A stretch of DNA of 64,000 nt, from NCBI GenBank assembly GCA_022009755.1, contig CP091722.1, positions 814,001-878,000 of the forward strand, written 5' to 3'. The first letter of the stretch is position 1, and the number at the start of each line of letters is the position of its first letter. The notes below the pieces were generated by a model, which searched no databases, was not told the DNA's origin, and saw only the letters and a program-made list of their open reading frames with translations. Origin of the DNA: Oscillospiraceae bacterium. Lineage in GTDB: Bacteria > Bacillota > Clostridia > Christensenellales > QALW01. The translations under genes and the position numbers were made by a program. Shown here piece after piece: positions 9,073 to 18,752 of the stretch.

Positions 9073-10026
9073 TCATTGTTCGGCTGCGCAGGTGCATATT
9101 GCCGTCCATCCCGCCTCATCCGGCGCACCAAGTACGGCAAAACCGTTATCTTCAAGGCATTTTATCACTTCCGCCTTTCGCTCATCGATGATGCCGGATA
9201 CAATATATTTTCCGCCGGGTGCAAGCAGCGCCGGTATCTGCGGAGTAAGCCGGATAACAATATCCGCAACTATGTTTGCCGTTATAATATCATATTTTCC
9301 CGTAATGCCCTTTACAAGATCAGCCTGACGGAACTCCGCCTTTTCCTGCACGCCGTTAAGCTCGGCAGTGGCCGCCGCCACCGGGACTGCGGCCGAATCG
9401 ATATCAACCCCTACTGCTTTATCCGCCCCCAGCAGCAGCGCCGCCACTGCAAGTATTCCGCTTCCGCAGCCTACATCCAGAACTTTTTTATTCCTGCAAT
9501 CCATGCCTTCAAGCAGCATAAGACAAAGCTTTGTTGTGGCATGTCCGCCGGTACCGAAGGCACAGCCCGGATCAATATACAGCACGCTTCTGCCGTCCTT
9601 ATTGTCATACTCCTCCCACGAGGGACAAACCGTCAGCTTTTTCCCGATTTCTATGGGATGAAAATATTTTTTCCATTCGTTTGCCCAATCCTCCTGGTTC
9701 ACGCTGTTCACGCTCATTGCAAGGCTGCCGGTGTTAAGCTCTTTTTTTCGTTGAGTCCCAGCTGCTCCAGCGCGCTTTTTGACCATTATGAGCGTATCTC
9801 GGCCCTGTCTGTCATCGGGAAGGTAAACCTTCACCTTTACTGTTTCGTCACCGTTTAGCAGTTCGTCGTCAACATAATCCCACAGCTCCGTGTTATTATG
9901 CATAAACTCCTCAAGGTCCGCTTTATCCTCCGTAGCCCAACAGCTTATACCGCAGGAATACAGCGCGCCTCCCACCGCCTCTGCCGCTTCGTGAGTAGTG
10001 CTTACAACAAGCTCGATCCAATCCAT
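9073..10026 (-). CDS. prmA: Ribosomal protein L11 methyltransferase, with two compensating frameshifts
   Basis: SAM-dependent trimethylation of ribosomal protein L11. At 317 aa it has an N-terminal substrate-recognition domain, then the VNQEDWANEWKKYF linker, PGCAFGTGGHATT and the SAM motif VLDVGCGSGILAVAA. An NIVADIV catalytic-loop equivalent of NPPY follows. Between T7 (9742-9748) and T5 (9776-9780) the frame reads KKRAGAAGTQRKK. The +1/-1 alternative reads KSALEQLGLNEKK, which matches the expected helix, so both runs probably have wrong lengths. Start 10026 is preceded by GGGAGA. It lies downstream of dnaJ, as in many Firmicutes, but a terminator separates the two. Confidence 0.92.
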   Translation of the reverse strand: MDWIELVVSTTHEAAEAVGGALYSCGISCWATEDKADLEEFMHNNTELWDYVDDELLNGDETVKVKVYLPDDRQGRDTLIMVKKRAGAAGTQRKKELNTGSLAMSVNSVNQEDWANEWKKYFHPIEIGKKLTVCPSWEEYDNKDGRSVLYIDPGCAFGTGGHATTKLCLMLLEGMDCRNKKVLDVGCGSGILAVAALLLGADKAVGVDIDSAAVPVAAATAELNGVQEKAEFRQADLVKGITGKYDIITANIVADIVIRLTPQIPALLAPGGKYIVSGIIDERKAEVIKCLEDNGFAVLGAPDEAGWTAICTCAAEQ

Positions 10027-10152
10027 ATAATTAATCTCCCACTTCAAAACATTAAGCCCGTAAATACATTTCGCAAGCCGCTTTATCCCGGCTGCACCTT
10101 TGAAAAAACGCAAAGCCGGAAAATGCATTTTTCTGAAATTTTATTTTAACAG

Positions 10153-10185
10153 AAAAGAGCGCACCGCGCAAGCGCAGTACGCTCT
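10153..10185 (-). terminator. Intrinsic terminator downstream of dnaJ
   Basis: On the minus strand AGAGCG...CGCTCT closes a ~14-bp stem with GU pairs, followed by TTTTCTGTT. It lies between the dnaJ stop and prmA. Confidence 0.65.
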
Positions 10186-10200
10186 GATACGGTAAATAAA

Positions 10201-11336
10201 TTACTTACCGCCGAATATTCCTCTTTTCTTTTCCTGCGGCTCGTTGCCGGTGACGCTGTCATCAAAAGCGCGCAGCAGCTCCTTCTGCTTTGACGAAAGC
10301 CTGCGCGGAATCTCAACACCCACCGTTATATACATATCGCCGCGGTCGTTGCCGCCCAGCCTTTTAATGCCTTTTCCGCGTATTCTGAACACCGTACCCG
10401 GCTGTGTGCCTTCCGGTATTTTGTATTTTATGCTGTCCTCCAGCGTAGGCACGGTAATCTCCGCACCCAAAGCCGCGTTTGCAAAGCTTACTGCGACCTC
10501 AAGATAGATATCGTTGCCGCGGCGCTTAAAGAGCTTGTGCGGCTTCACGGAGAAATATACATAAAGATCTCCGGCTGCACCGCCGCGTTTACCCTGCTCG
10601 CCCTCTCCGCGTAATGTAATGGCCTGCCCGTTGTCTATGCCCGCAGGAACATTTATGCTGATTCTGCGCGCACGGCGAATTCTGCCCTTGCCGCCGCATT
10701 TTTTACAGGGAGTGCGTATTATTCTGCCTGTTCCGTGGCAAGCCGTACACTGCTGGGTGGAGGAAAAGCTTCCGAAAACGGTGTTCTGTGTGGTTCTTAC
10801 CTGACCGCTGCCATGACAAGCCTGACACACCTCTGCGGTAGTGCCCTTTGCGGCCCCGCTGCCTCCGCACTCGTCACAGCTTTCCTCGCGGGTAAGGTTT
10901 ATCTCTTTTTTTGCTCCGAAAGCCGCTTCCTCAAAGGTCAACTCCATATCAACCCTAAGATCACGGCCCTGTTCCGGGGCGTTGTTGCTGCGTCTTGAAC
11001 CTGTAAAACCGCCGAATATGTTCTCGAATATATCCTCAAACCCGCCGGAAAGCCACCGCTGCCGAAGCCGCCGAAGCCGCCGGAAAAACCGCCGCCGCCG
11101 AAACCCGCCTGCGGATCCGCAGTGCCGTATTGGTCGTATTTTGCCCTTTTATCGGCATCGCTCAACACTCCGTAGGCCTCATTGACCTCCTTGAATTTGG
11201 CCTCTGCCTCAGCATTTCCCGGGTTAAGGTCCGGGTGATATTTCTTGGCAAGCTTTCTGTATGCACTTTTAATCTCGTCTTCGCTGGCCGTTTTTTCTAC
11301 GCCCAGCACCTCATAATAATCCCGTTTTTCCGCCAT
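10201..11336 (-). CDS. dnaJ: Chaperone protein DnaJ, one frameshift
   Basis: Hsp40 co-chaperone that stimulates the DnaK ATPase. The J domain at residues 1-70 carries the HPD triad (KKYHPDLNPG). A Gly/Phe-rich stretch follows. The zinc domain has four CxxCxGxG units (CDECGGSG, CQACHGSG, CTACHGTG, CKKCGGKG), then the C-terminal substrate domain. One base is missing in the AAA run 11049-11051 inside the G/F region. Restoring it gives GGFSGGFEDIFENIFGGF and a full 378-aa protein. The gene lies 111 bp downstream of dnaK with an intervening hairpin. Transcription is expected from the CIRCE-controlled promoter before hrcA. Confidence 0.95.
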
Positions 11337-11394
11337 GGAATCCTCTCCCGCCTTTGCTGAATATCTATTATGAAATTACGCCGCAAACCCCAAA

Positions 11395-11419
11395 GCGAAG
11401 CCGCTTTTTGCGGCTTCGC
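11395..11419. other. Perfect hairpin between dnaK and dnaJ
   Basis: The 10-bp stem GCGAAGCCGC/GCGGCTTCGC has a five-base loop and no U-run. It could be an mRNA processing or stability element tuning dnaJ relative to dnaK. Confidence 0.6.
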
Positions 11420-11447
11420 AGGGCTTACTCACACAAAAGCGTGAATT

Positions 11448-13301
11448 TTACTTATTGTCGTCCACTACCTCGTAGTCGGCGTCGTATACTTTTTCTCCGC
11501 CTTCATTGCCGCTTTGTTCCGCACCCGACGCACCGTTTCCGGCTGCGCCATGCGCCTGCTGTGCGGCTGCCTGCTGCTGATAGATCTTGCCGAACACCTC
11601 ATAAGAAACATTTGTAAGCTTTTCGCTTGCAGCCTTGATGGCTTCGGTATCGTTTCCTTCAAGCGCCTTCTTGGTATTCTCAACCTCCGCATTTATCTTT
11701 GCGGTATCCTCGGCAGAAAGCTTATCGCCCATTTCTTTTACCGTGCGCTCGGTCTGATATACCAGGCTGTCCGCCTTATTGCGCTCCTCGATGGCTTCCT
11801 TATTCTTCTTATCCTGCGCGGCAAACTGCTCGGCATCCTTTACGGCCTTGTCTATCTCGGCCTCGGAGAGGTTGGTGCTTGCGGTAATGGTTATCTTCTG
11901 CTCCTTGCCCGTTCCGAGATCCTTTGCGGAAACATGGACAATGCCGTTTGCATCGATATCAAAGGTTACCTCAATCTGCGGAACTCCTCTGGGTGCCGCC
12001 GGGATGCCGTCCAGATTGAAGTTGCCCAGCGTCTTGTTGTCCGCCGCCATTTCACGCTCGCCCTGAAGAACATGTATGGTAACAGAGGTCTGTCCGTCGG
12101 TTGCAGTGGAGAATATCTGGCTCTTCTTTGCCGGAATAGTAGTATTTCTCTCAATGAGCTTCGTGCATACGCCGCCGAGAGTTTCAATGCCCAAGGACAG
12201 CGGAGTTACATCCAGCAGCAGCACATCGTGCACCTCGCCTGCAAGCACGCCGGCCTGAATGGCCGCGCCGATGGCAACGCACTCATCGGGGTTGATTCCC
12301 TTATAAGGCTCCTTGCCGGTGATTTCCTTTACGGCTGCCTGCACGGCAGGTATTCTTGTGGAACCGCCCACCAGAATAACTCTGTCGATCTTATCCAGCG
12401 TCAGTCCGGAATCCTTGAGTGCCTTGCGCACAGGCTCGATGGTGGCCTGAACGAGGTCATGCGTCATTTCGTCAAATTTAGCCCTTGTAAGAGTCATATC
12501 AAGATGCAGCGGCTCACCGTCGGAAACCGTAATGTACGGCAGGCTTATGCTTGTGCTCATGACGCCGGAAAGGTCGATTTTCGCCTTCTCGGCAGCTTCC
12601 TTAAGCCTCTGCATAGCCTTTTTATCCTTGGAGAGGTCTACACCGTTGCTCTTTTTGAACTCATCCACCATCCAGTTGATAATGCGGTTATCAAAGTCAT
12701 CGCCGCCAAGACGGGTATTTCCGTTTGTGGCAAGCACTTCAAACACGCCGTCGCCTATCTCCAGTATGGATACATCGAAGGTACCGCCGCCCAGGTCGTA
12801 TACCAGTATCTTGTGGTTGCCCTCTTTGTCCAGACCGTAAGCAAGCGATGCCGCCGTAGGCTCGTTTATGATACGCAGCACTTCAAGACCGGCGATTTTT
12901 CCGGCGTCCTTCGTGGACTGACGCTGAGAATCCGAAAAATATGCAGGAACCGTAATTACGGCCTGAGTAACCGGCTCGCCAAGATAGCTCTCGGCATCGG
13001 CCTTAAGCTTCTGAAGGATCATAGCCGATATTTCCTGCGGCGTATACTCCTTGCCGCCCATTTTTGCCTTGTAATTTGTGCCCATCTCTCTTTTGATGGA
13101 TATAACCGTACTGTCGGCATTAACAACCGCCTGACGCTTTGCAATGGCACCCACCAGACGCTCGCCGTCCTTATTTACCGCCACCACGGAAGGAGTGGTT
13201 CTGCTTCCCTCGGAATTGGGGATTACAACGGGCTCGCCGCCCTCCATAACTGCAACGCAGGAGTTAGTTGTTCCTAAATCTATACCAATAATCTTACTCA
13301 T
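11448..13301 (-). CDS. dnaK: Chaperone protein DnaK (Hsp70)
   Basis: ATP-driven chaperone. The 617-aa length is normal for the Gram-positive type, which lacks one N-terminal subdomain segment. Signatures are GIDLGTTNSC at the N-terminus, the YDLGGGTFDVSIL phosphate loop, RVILVGGSTRIPAVQ, the VLLLDVTPLSLGIETLGG linker and substrate domain. An Ala/Gln/Gly-rich lid end finishes with DADYEVVDDNK. The frame is intact throughout. It sits between grpE and dnaJ in the heat-shock operon, with ATG at 13301 and a GGAGGC site upstream. Confidence 0.98.
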   Translation of the reverse strand: MSKIIGIDLGTTNSCVAVMEGGEPVVIPNSEGSRTTPSVVAVNKDGERLVGAIAKRQAVVNADSTVISIKREMGTNYKAKMGGKEYTPQEISAMILQKLKADAESYLGEPVTQAVITVPAYFSDSQRQSTKDAGKIAGLEVLRIINEPTAASLAYGLDKEGNHKILVYDLGGGTFDVSILEIGDGVFEVLATNGNTRLGGDDFDNRIINWMVDEFKKSNGVDLSKDKKAMQRLKEAAEKAKIDLSGVMSTSISLPYITVSDGEPLHLDMTLTRAKFDEMTHDLVQATIEPVRKALKDSGLTLDKIDRVILVGGSTRIPAVQAAVKEITGKEPYKGINPDECVAIGAAIQAGVLAGEVHDVLLLDVTPLSLGIETLGGVCTKLIERNTTIPAKKSQIFSTATDGQTSVTIHVLQGEREMAADNKTLGNFNLDGIPAAPRGVPQIEVTFDIDANGIVHVSAKDLGTGKEQKITITASTNLSEAEIDKAVKDAEQFAAQDKKNKEAIEERNKADSLVYQTERTVKEMGDKLSAEDTAKINAEVENTKKALEGNDTEAIKAASEKLTNVSYEVFGKIYQQQAAAQQAHGAAGNGASGAEQSGNEGGEKVYDADYEVVDDNK

Positions 13302-13416
13302 AATAAATGCCTCCGATATATTTTTTTATTTTTATTCTCTGTCTTTCGGCTCCGAACACGCTGTTCGGAATTTATATCAACGCCCTTTGGGGCATCAGAT
13401 ATCCTTTGCTGTTTTG

Positions 13417-14001
13417 CTACTCCGTGACCTTTACCATGGTGTAGCGCAATACTTTATCACCAATTTTGTATCCCTTGCGGAATACCTCGGCAATAACGCC
13501 GCTTTCCTGCCCCTCCTGAGGCGGAACCTGCATAACGGCCTCGTGAAAGTTGGGATCGAACTTTTCGCCCACGCTGCCTATCTCCTCCACTTTAAGGCTG
13601 CCCAGCGCCTTGTCTATCTGCCGGCGCACTAACCTTAAGCCTTCGGAGATTGCATCCTCCTCCTTTACATGACTTAACGCCCTGTCGATATCATCGATTA
13701 CGGGAAGAAAAGCCTTGACGGTTTCGGTCTTGCCTTCCGCAAGCGCTTCCGCCCTTGCAGAAAGATTTCTCTTGCGGTAGTTTTCAAAATCGGCCTGCGT
13801 TCTGCGTGCTATATCAATATAATAGTCCACCTTCTGCTGAAGCTTTGCCTTCTCATCCTCGGCCTGTGATTTGCACTCTGTGCACTCCTTAGCCTCTGCG
13901 GGGTCCATATACTGATCGGCAGCATCATTTTCTGTTTCCTTTACAGGCTCCTGCTGCTCCTGCTGCCCGTTTTCCGGCTTCTCAGTTTTTTCCTTCTTCA
14001 T
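13417..14001 (-). CDS. grpE: Nucleotide exchange factor GrpE
   Basis: Releases ADP from DnaK. The 194-aa protein has a Gln/Glu-rich unstructured N-terminus, a long coiled coil (AEDEKAKLQQKVDYYIDIA...DFENYRKR) and a C-terminal beta wing. The wing carries FDPNFHEAVMQVP and the closing GYKIGDKVLRYTMVKV. I chose ATG 14001 because AAGGAG lies 8 bases ahead, so the gene overlaps the end of hrcA by 20 bases. A longer frame starts at 14028 without a ribosome site. An unusual ECTEC cysteine pair lies near residue 40. Confidence 0.95.
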   Translation of the reverse strand: MKKEKTEKPENGQQEQQEPVKETENDAADQYMDPAEAKECTECKSQAEDEKAKLQQKVDYYIDIARRTQADFENYRKRNLSARAEALAEGKTETVKAFLPVIDDIDRALSHVKEEDAISEGLRLVRRQIDKALGSLKVEEIGSVGEKFDPNFHEAVMQVPPQEGQESGVIAEVFRKGYKIGDKVLRYTMVKVTE

Positions 14002-15058
14002 TTTCCTTCTCCTTACTGCCCTCTTCAATAAGCTTTCCGGAGCTTCCCAGAACCTCCGAAAGGGACCGCTTCATATATGAGAGCACCTTTATCACCTTGT
14101 CATACTGCATGCGTACCGGCCCGATAACGCCGATTGTTCCGGCATTTCTGTCACCTATCTTATAGCTTGCGGTCACTACCGCGCAATCCTTAAGACGGCT
14201 GCTGCGGTTTTCACTGCCTATGGAAACCTTCATTTCCACGCCGTCGGATTCCTTCAGCACAGAGCCTATCTCGCTGCCGGAGTCCAGCAGCTGGAGCATA
14301 TCCCGTGCGCGCTCAACATCGCTGTATTCGGGATGGCTCAGCAGCTTTGCCGTGCCTCCCACCGTAAAAGCGGTGTCTGAGGTGAGCAAATGGCTGCGGA
14401 GTATATCCGTTACCTGCGAGAACACCTCGCGCTGGCCCTTAAGCTCCTGCATTATCTCGGAATGAATGTTCAGATCCTCCGATGTCAGCCTGCGCCCTGC
14501 AAATATATTGTTGAGCGCCTTGCTTACATCTTCAAGCTGTTCCGGCGTGACCGCAGTATTAAAGGCGATGGGCGTATCTCTGATTACGCCGGCATCCGTT
14601 ACCAGCACCGCAAGCGCCGAATTGTCGCTTATGGGCACCAGCTGCAAATGTCTTATTGTAACCGAGCTGAGCCTTGGCGCCATAACCACGGATACATAAT
14701 CCGTAGCTTCGCTTATGGCCGAAGCCGCCGCCTTGAGCACCGCCTCCGTCTGCACCATCCGTTCGTCATAATAATCACTTGCAAAGCTTATCTCCGGCGC
14801 GGTAAGCTGTGTCATTTCCAGCAAGCTGTCCACATACATTCTGAACGCTTTGTCCGAAGGTATCCTGCCCGCCGAAGTATGCGGCTGATCAAGATAGCCC
14901 ATGCTTTCCAGCTCGTTCATCTCGTTGCGCACCGTCGCAGAGCTTATGCTCATGCCCATATGCTCGGCTATTGTCTTTGAACCCACCGGCATTGCCGTAG
15001 AGATATAGTCGTCGATTATGGTCTTAAGGATTTTCTTTTTACGCTCCGAAAGTTCCAT
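13982..15058 (-). CDS. hrcA: Heat-inducible transcription repressor HrcA
   Basis: Repressor of class I heat-shock genes that binds CIRCE. The 358-aa protein begins LSERKKKILKTIIDDYI, followed by a winged helix with SSATVRNEMNELESMGYLDQPHTSAGRIPS. The GAF-like dimer domain and IGVIGPVRMQYDKVI complete the family pattern. Start 15058 lies about 50 bp downstream of a CIRCE copy and a consensus promoter, so the operon is autoregulated. The end overlaps grpE, which implies translational coupling. Confidence 0.97.
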   Translation of the reverse strand: MELSERKKKILKTIIDDYISTAMPVGSKTIAEHMGMSISSATVRNEMNELESMGYLDQPHTSAGRIPSDKAFRMYVDSLLEMTQLTAPEISFASDYYDERMVQTEAVLKAAASAISEATDYVSVVMAPRLSSVTIRHLQLVPISDNSALAVLVTDAGVIRDTPIAFNTAVTPEQLEDVSKALNNIFAGRRLTSEDLNIHSEIMQELKGQREVFSQVTDILRSHLLTSDTAFTVGGTAKLLSHPEYSDVERARDMLQLLDSGSEIGSVLKESDGVEMKVSIGSENRSSRLKDCAVVTASYKIGDRNAGTIGVIGPVRMQYDKVIKVLSYMKRSLSEVLGSSGKLIEEGSKEKENEEGKN

Positions 15059-15111
15059 ATTCGCGCCGCTCCCTTCTTTGCCTTTGTTTTTTATGTAACA
15101 TTCAGGCCTTG

Positions 15112-15138
15112 TTAGCACTCGCGCCTCTTGAGTGCCAA
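15112..15138. promoter_or_regulatory. CIRCE element (HrcA operator)
   Basis: TTAGCACTC-N9-GAGTGCCAA matches the CIRCE consensus TTAGCACTC-N9-GAGTGCTAA at 17 of 18 arm positions with the exact 9-base spacer. It lies between the promoter and the hrcA start. Confidence 0.97.
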
Positions 15139-15147
15139 CTTGAGGAA

Positions 15148-15176
15148 AGTATATATCCGTTAATTGTTTTTGTCAA
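15148..15176 (-). promoter_or_regulatory. Sigma-A promoter of the hrcA-grpE-dnaK-dnaJ operon
   Basis: On the minus strand a perfect TTGACA (15176-15171), a 17-base spacer and TATACT (15153-15148). CIRCE lies 9 bases downstream of the -10, over the expected transcription start. Confidence 0.93.
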
Positions 15177-15474
15177 TAGTTTTTCCCAATATTTTTTTAA
15201 TGAATATTTTTATTAATATTTATAAGAATTTTTGATGAATTGCGCACCCCTTATTTAATGCCGGATTTTCCGCCGTCGCTTCATGTATTTTTCAAAATAT
15301 TTCAGACTTTGCTTCTGTCCTTGTTCATGCCTAAGCCGATATATTCATTCCGCAGCCGCCTAAAGCAGATGCCGCCGTAAGCTATTTGAAGGCCGTCAGT
15401 GAGATTTCCGGCTTGAACACTGCAGCAAGGGTTAAAGCGCCGCATCTTATGCCGTTCCGCCCTTGCGGGCATGC

Positions 15475-15500
15475 AAAAGGCCGGGGCATTGCCCCCGGCC
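15475..15500 (-). terminator. Intrinsic terminator of recN
   Basis: The 8-bp GC stem GGCCGGGG/CCCCGGCC has a 6-base loop. On the minus strand TTTT follows it (15478-15475), just after the recN stop. Confidence 0.85.
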
Positions 15501-15515
15501 GAAATGCTTTTATTA

Positions 15516-17215
15516 TTACCGTTTGCCGACCCGCATTTTATACTCCTGCGCCGCTTTAAGCATTTCCTGCGCGTGGGCAAGCGCGATTTTTGTCAGCTCG
15601 CCCCCGGCAAGCCGTGCTATCTCGGCGCAGCGTCTGTCGCTGTCCAGCTCTTCCAGTTCGGTTACGGTTTTTCCGTCGCGTTCGCTTTTTGATATAAAAA
15701 AGTGCTTGTCCGCCATTGCAGCTATCTGCGGCAGGTGCGTAACACACAGCACCTGATGTCCCATGGCTATCCCCGCCATTTTTTCCGCCGTTACCTGCGC
15801 CATACGGCCGCTGATTCCGGTATCTATCTCGTCAAAGACCATAGTGTCAATATTGTCGCAATCTGCCATTATGCTCTTTAATGCCAGCATGAACCTGCTC
15901 ATTTCACCGCCGGAAATAACTCTGTACAGGGGTTTGAGCGGTTCTCCGAGGTTTGCCGAAAACAGAAACTCCGCTTCGCTTATCCCCTCCGAATTGAACA
16001 CTGCCTGCTCTTTGGGCGGCAGGGGCGCAAATTCCACCGAAAACACCGCGCTTTTCATGCCCAGCAGCTTAAGCTCCTTTAACAGTGTATGCTCAAGCTC
16101 CGCTGCCGCTTCTCGGCGCAATGCATCCAGCCTGACACAGCATTCGTAAAGACGGGTGCGCGTTTTATCCATATCCGATGCCAGCCTGAGCACAGTATCC
16201 TCCGCATTTTCCAGTTCCTCAAGCTCGGCACGCGCATTTTTTGCATACTCCGTCACCTCTGCAAGGCCGGCTCCGTACTTTCTTTTAAGCTGCTTAAGCT
16301 CCTCTATACGCTCCTCCAGCTGTTCCAGACTTTGTTCACCCTGCTCATATTGCGAAATATTGTCAAGCTCCTGCGATATATCCTCTGCTTCATAAAGCGC
16401 ATCCTGCAGACGCTGCGCAAACTCTGCCAGACTCTCATCCATTCCTGCCGCTTCCCGCAAGGCTTTTACCGCAACGCTCAGCGCCTGACACGCACCGTCC
16501 TCCTCCCCGTTAAGCGCCTCGTGCGCGGCATTTATGCCTTCGGCTATTCTTTCTGCATTTCTGAGGCGTTCTCTGTCTTTATACAGCTGCGCCTCTTCGT
16601 CCTCCTCTATTGCGGCTGCCTCTATTTCGTCTATCTGAAAGCGCAGCATATCCATTCTGCGTGCTCTTTCCTCGGGGCTGCCGTACCCGGCGCTCAGCCG
16701 GCGCTTTATTTCGCTGTACCCGGAATACAGCTCTGCGCACTCTGCCAGCTGTTCCTTCAGCCTTTCATGCGCATAGGCATCCAGTAGTCTGATATGGTTT
16801 TCCTTTCGAAGCAGCGCCGTGCTTTCGTGCTGACCGTATATATCCGCCACATATTCCATGGCTGCACGCAGCATGGAGAGCGTAACTGCATGTCCGTTTA
16901 CGCGCACGGTGCTGCGTCCGTCCGCCGCAAGCGTTCTTCTTACAGCCAGTTCCTCCTCTGGGGCACATCAAGAAGCCCGAAAACCTTTTGACGCACCTCC
17001 GGGCGCACAAAAAACACGCCCTCAACCTCTGCGGACTGCGTGCCCGTACGCACCAGCGCCTTGTCTGCCCTGTCGCCCAGCAGCAGCTCCAGTGAATCCA
17101 CAAGAATCGATTTTCCTGCGCCGGTTTCGCCCGTTATCACATTGAAGCCGTCAGAGAGCTCCACGGTGATCCCGTCAATAAGCGCAATATTCTTCACGCT
17201 AAGGCTTTGAAGCAT
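15516..17215 (-). CDS. recN: DNA repair protein RecN, one frameshift
   Basis: SMC-like ATPase that gathers DNA ends in double-strand break repair. Walker A is GETGAGKS at residues 29-36. A long helical coiled-coil region follows (many Glu/Leu/Arg heptads). The C-terminal head has ISGGEMSRFMLALKS and the Walker B TMVFDEIDTGISG. One C is missing from the CCCC/GGGG run at 16960-16963. Restoring it joins LLDVPPEEELAVRRTLAADGR and gives about 566 aa, the normal length. The ATG at 17215 lies 2 bases after the argR stop, so the two genes form one operon. Confidence 0.95.
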
Positions 17216-17217
17216 AC

Positions 17218-17677
17218 CTAAACCTCCGCCTGACCCCTGAGCTCCTCAATAAGCCCGATGATCTCCGCCGTTTTATCATTTCCGCTTACAACGATAAGTA
17301 TCGTATCATCCCCGGCGATGCAGCCGAGAATATCCTCGTTATTAAGCCCGTCTATCACTACCGCTACGGTGTTCGCACTGCCCTCCATGGTCTTAAGCAC
17401 GATAAGATTGTTGGCGCTGCGCACCTCAAGCACGGTGCTTGCAAATATCCTATGCAGCCTGTCCTGCTCCTCCTGACGGACTCCGCCCTGAACACTGTAA
17501 CGGTAGCCGCCCTGCTCGCAGGCGGTTTATAAGGTTCAGTTCTTTTATATCCCGCGAAACAGTAGCCTGAGTAACATCGAAGCCCTCCTGACGCAGCCGT
17601 GCCGCAAGCTCCTGCTGCGTGCGCACCTCATTATCCCGGATTATTTCCAGTATTCTGTCCTGTCTTCCCGATTTCAT
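17218..17677 (-). CDS. argR: Arginine repressor ArgR, one frameshift
   Basis: Arginine-responsive hexameric regulator. The N-terminal winged helix reads RQDRILEIIRDNEVRTQQELAARL and TQATVSRDIKELNLI. The C-terminal oligomerisation and arginine-binding domain has DGLNNEDILGCIAGDDTILIVV, with the GDD arginine contact. The frame breaks at the AAA/TTT run 17526-17528 (one base too many, or two missing). Corrected, ACEQGGYRYSVQGG joins the halves, about 152 aa in all. Located between nadK and recN, as in many Clostridia. A GGAAG site precedes ATG 17677. Confidence 0.93.
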
Positions 17678-17732
17678 ATTCTTCCGCTGTACGGCCGCGC
17701 AAAGCAGCCCCTTTCCTTTTTATTCCGGGCTC

Positions 17733-18569
17733 TTAATCCGTGCTCCATTCGTTGAGCTTGCTGTTAAGCCTTTGATAGAAGCTTCTGTGAGATATTTTAA
17801 TAAACCTTGCCCTGAACGGCGCCCTGTACACCTGCACACCGCAGTTGCGCCCGCGGCTTACCTCCGCTCCGTCAATGGCTATGACCGTCTGCCCCTCGGA
17901 GCTTATCTCCAGCCGTTCCTCCGCTGCAAAAACATACGGCCGCGCTCTTAATGTATGTGCGCATATAGGAGTGAGCAGCATCACCTGCGCCCCCGGCGAT
18001 GCGATAGGGCCTCCTGCCGAAAGATTGTATGCCGTTGACCCGGTAGGTGATGCCGCCAGCACTCCGTCGGCATAAAAGCGATCCACCGCCTGTCCATCCG
18101 CACTGACGCTGAGCCTTATCATCCTTTCATCCGTACTGCGATGCAGCACCACCTCATTAAGCGCATAAAGCTCTCTGCCGTCCACACGGCAGCAAAGCAT
18201 CATTCTGTCCTCGATAAGATAATTCCCGCTTGCCAAAGCCTTGGCCGCTTTTTCCGTTTCCGAAAGCTCCGCCTCCGAAAGAAAACCAAGGCGCCCCATG
18301 TTTATGCCCATCACGGGCACCGCGAAGCGCGCGCAGATTTTTGAAACCATAAGCAGCGTACCGTCGCCGCCCAGCACAAGCACCGCATCGCAGCCCTTTA
18401 TAAAGGTCTCGACAGCCTCCTGCTCTGAAAGCCCGGGAGCGCAGAATACCGATGCCTTAAGGTGCTGTGCAAGCAGCTGCTTCCTTACGGTTTCCGCCAA
18501 TGACATATCCGCTCTGTCTGTATTTACATAAATACCGACGGCAGCCGTTTTTTTGTTTTCTCCGTTCAT
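17733..18569 (-). CDS. nadK: NAD kinase
   Basis: ATP-dependent phosphorylation of NAD to NADP. The 278-aa protein has VLVLGGDGTLL (GGDGT at 67-71), the GRLGFLSE motif, LNEVVLHRS, and the ADGVLAASPTGSTAYNLSAGGP region that shapes the NAD site. I take ATG 18569, with GGGG 8 bases ahead. Start codons at 18575 and 18578 are also possible. It lies upstream of argR-recN and downstream of dxs on the same strand. The tlyA rRNA-methylase gene that often sits between dxs and nadK in Clostridia is absent here. Confidence 0.95.
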   Translation of the reverse strand: MNGENKKTAAVGIYVNTDRADMSLAETVRKQLLAQHLKASVFCAPGLSEQEAVETFIKGCDAVLVLGGDGTLLMVSKICARFAVPVMGINMGRLGFLSEAELSETEKAAKALASGNYLIEDRMMLCCRVDGRELYALNEVVLHRSTDERMIRLSVSADGQAVDRFYADGVLAASPTGSTAYNLSAGGPIASPGAQVMLLTPICAHTLRARPYVFAAEERLEISSEGQTVIAIDGAEVSRGRNCGVQVYRAPFRARFIKISHRSFYQRLNSKLNEWSTD

Positions 18570-18752
18570 CGGCATCACCCCGACATTTTCAAAGTATTGC
18601 TTTGCGCTCTGTGCGTCTTGCTATGTTTCACGGCGCAGCAGTGCCTTTACTGATGCATATTATACTACATAATGAATAAATATTCAACATGAATATGCAT
18701 AATCGATCGTTTGCGGTATGCATCAGGCATTTTCAAGACCGTTTCTGCACAA

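Larger units (their letters stand above)
15059..15515. other. Intergenic region between recN and hrcA
   Basis: This 457-bp non-coding stretch holds the hrcA promoter and CIRCE on the right of hrcA (15112-15176), then about 300 bp of AT-rich and mixed sequence in which I see no gene. The recN terminator (15475-15500) closes it. A short frame crossing into recN is out of phase with recN and has no start signal. Confidence 0.6.

Noticed and set aside
11514..13277. 587-codon plus-strand frame opposite dnaK
   Set aside because: Antisense shadow of a highly expressed, strongly biased gene. No known family motifs.
15302..15580. 92-codon minus-strand frame overlapping the end of recN
   Set aside because: Starts inside recN out of frame, runs through the recN terminator and has no ribosome site or family features.
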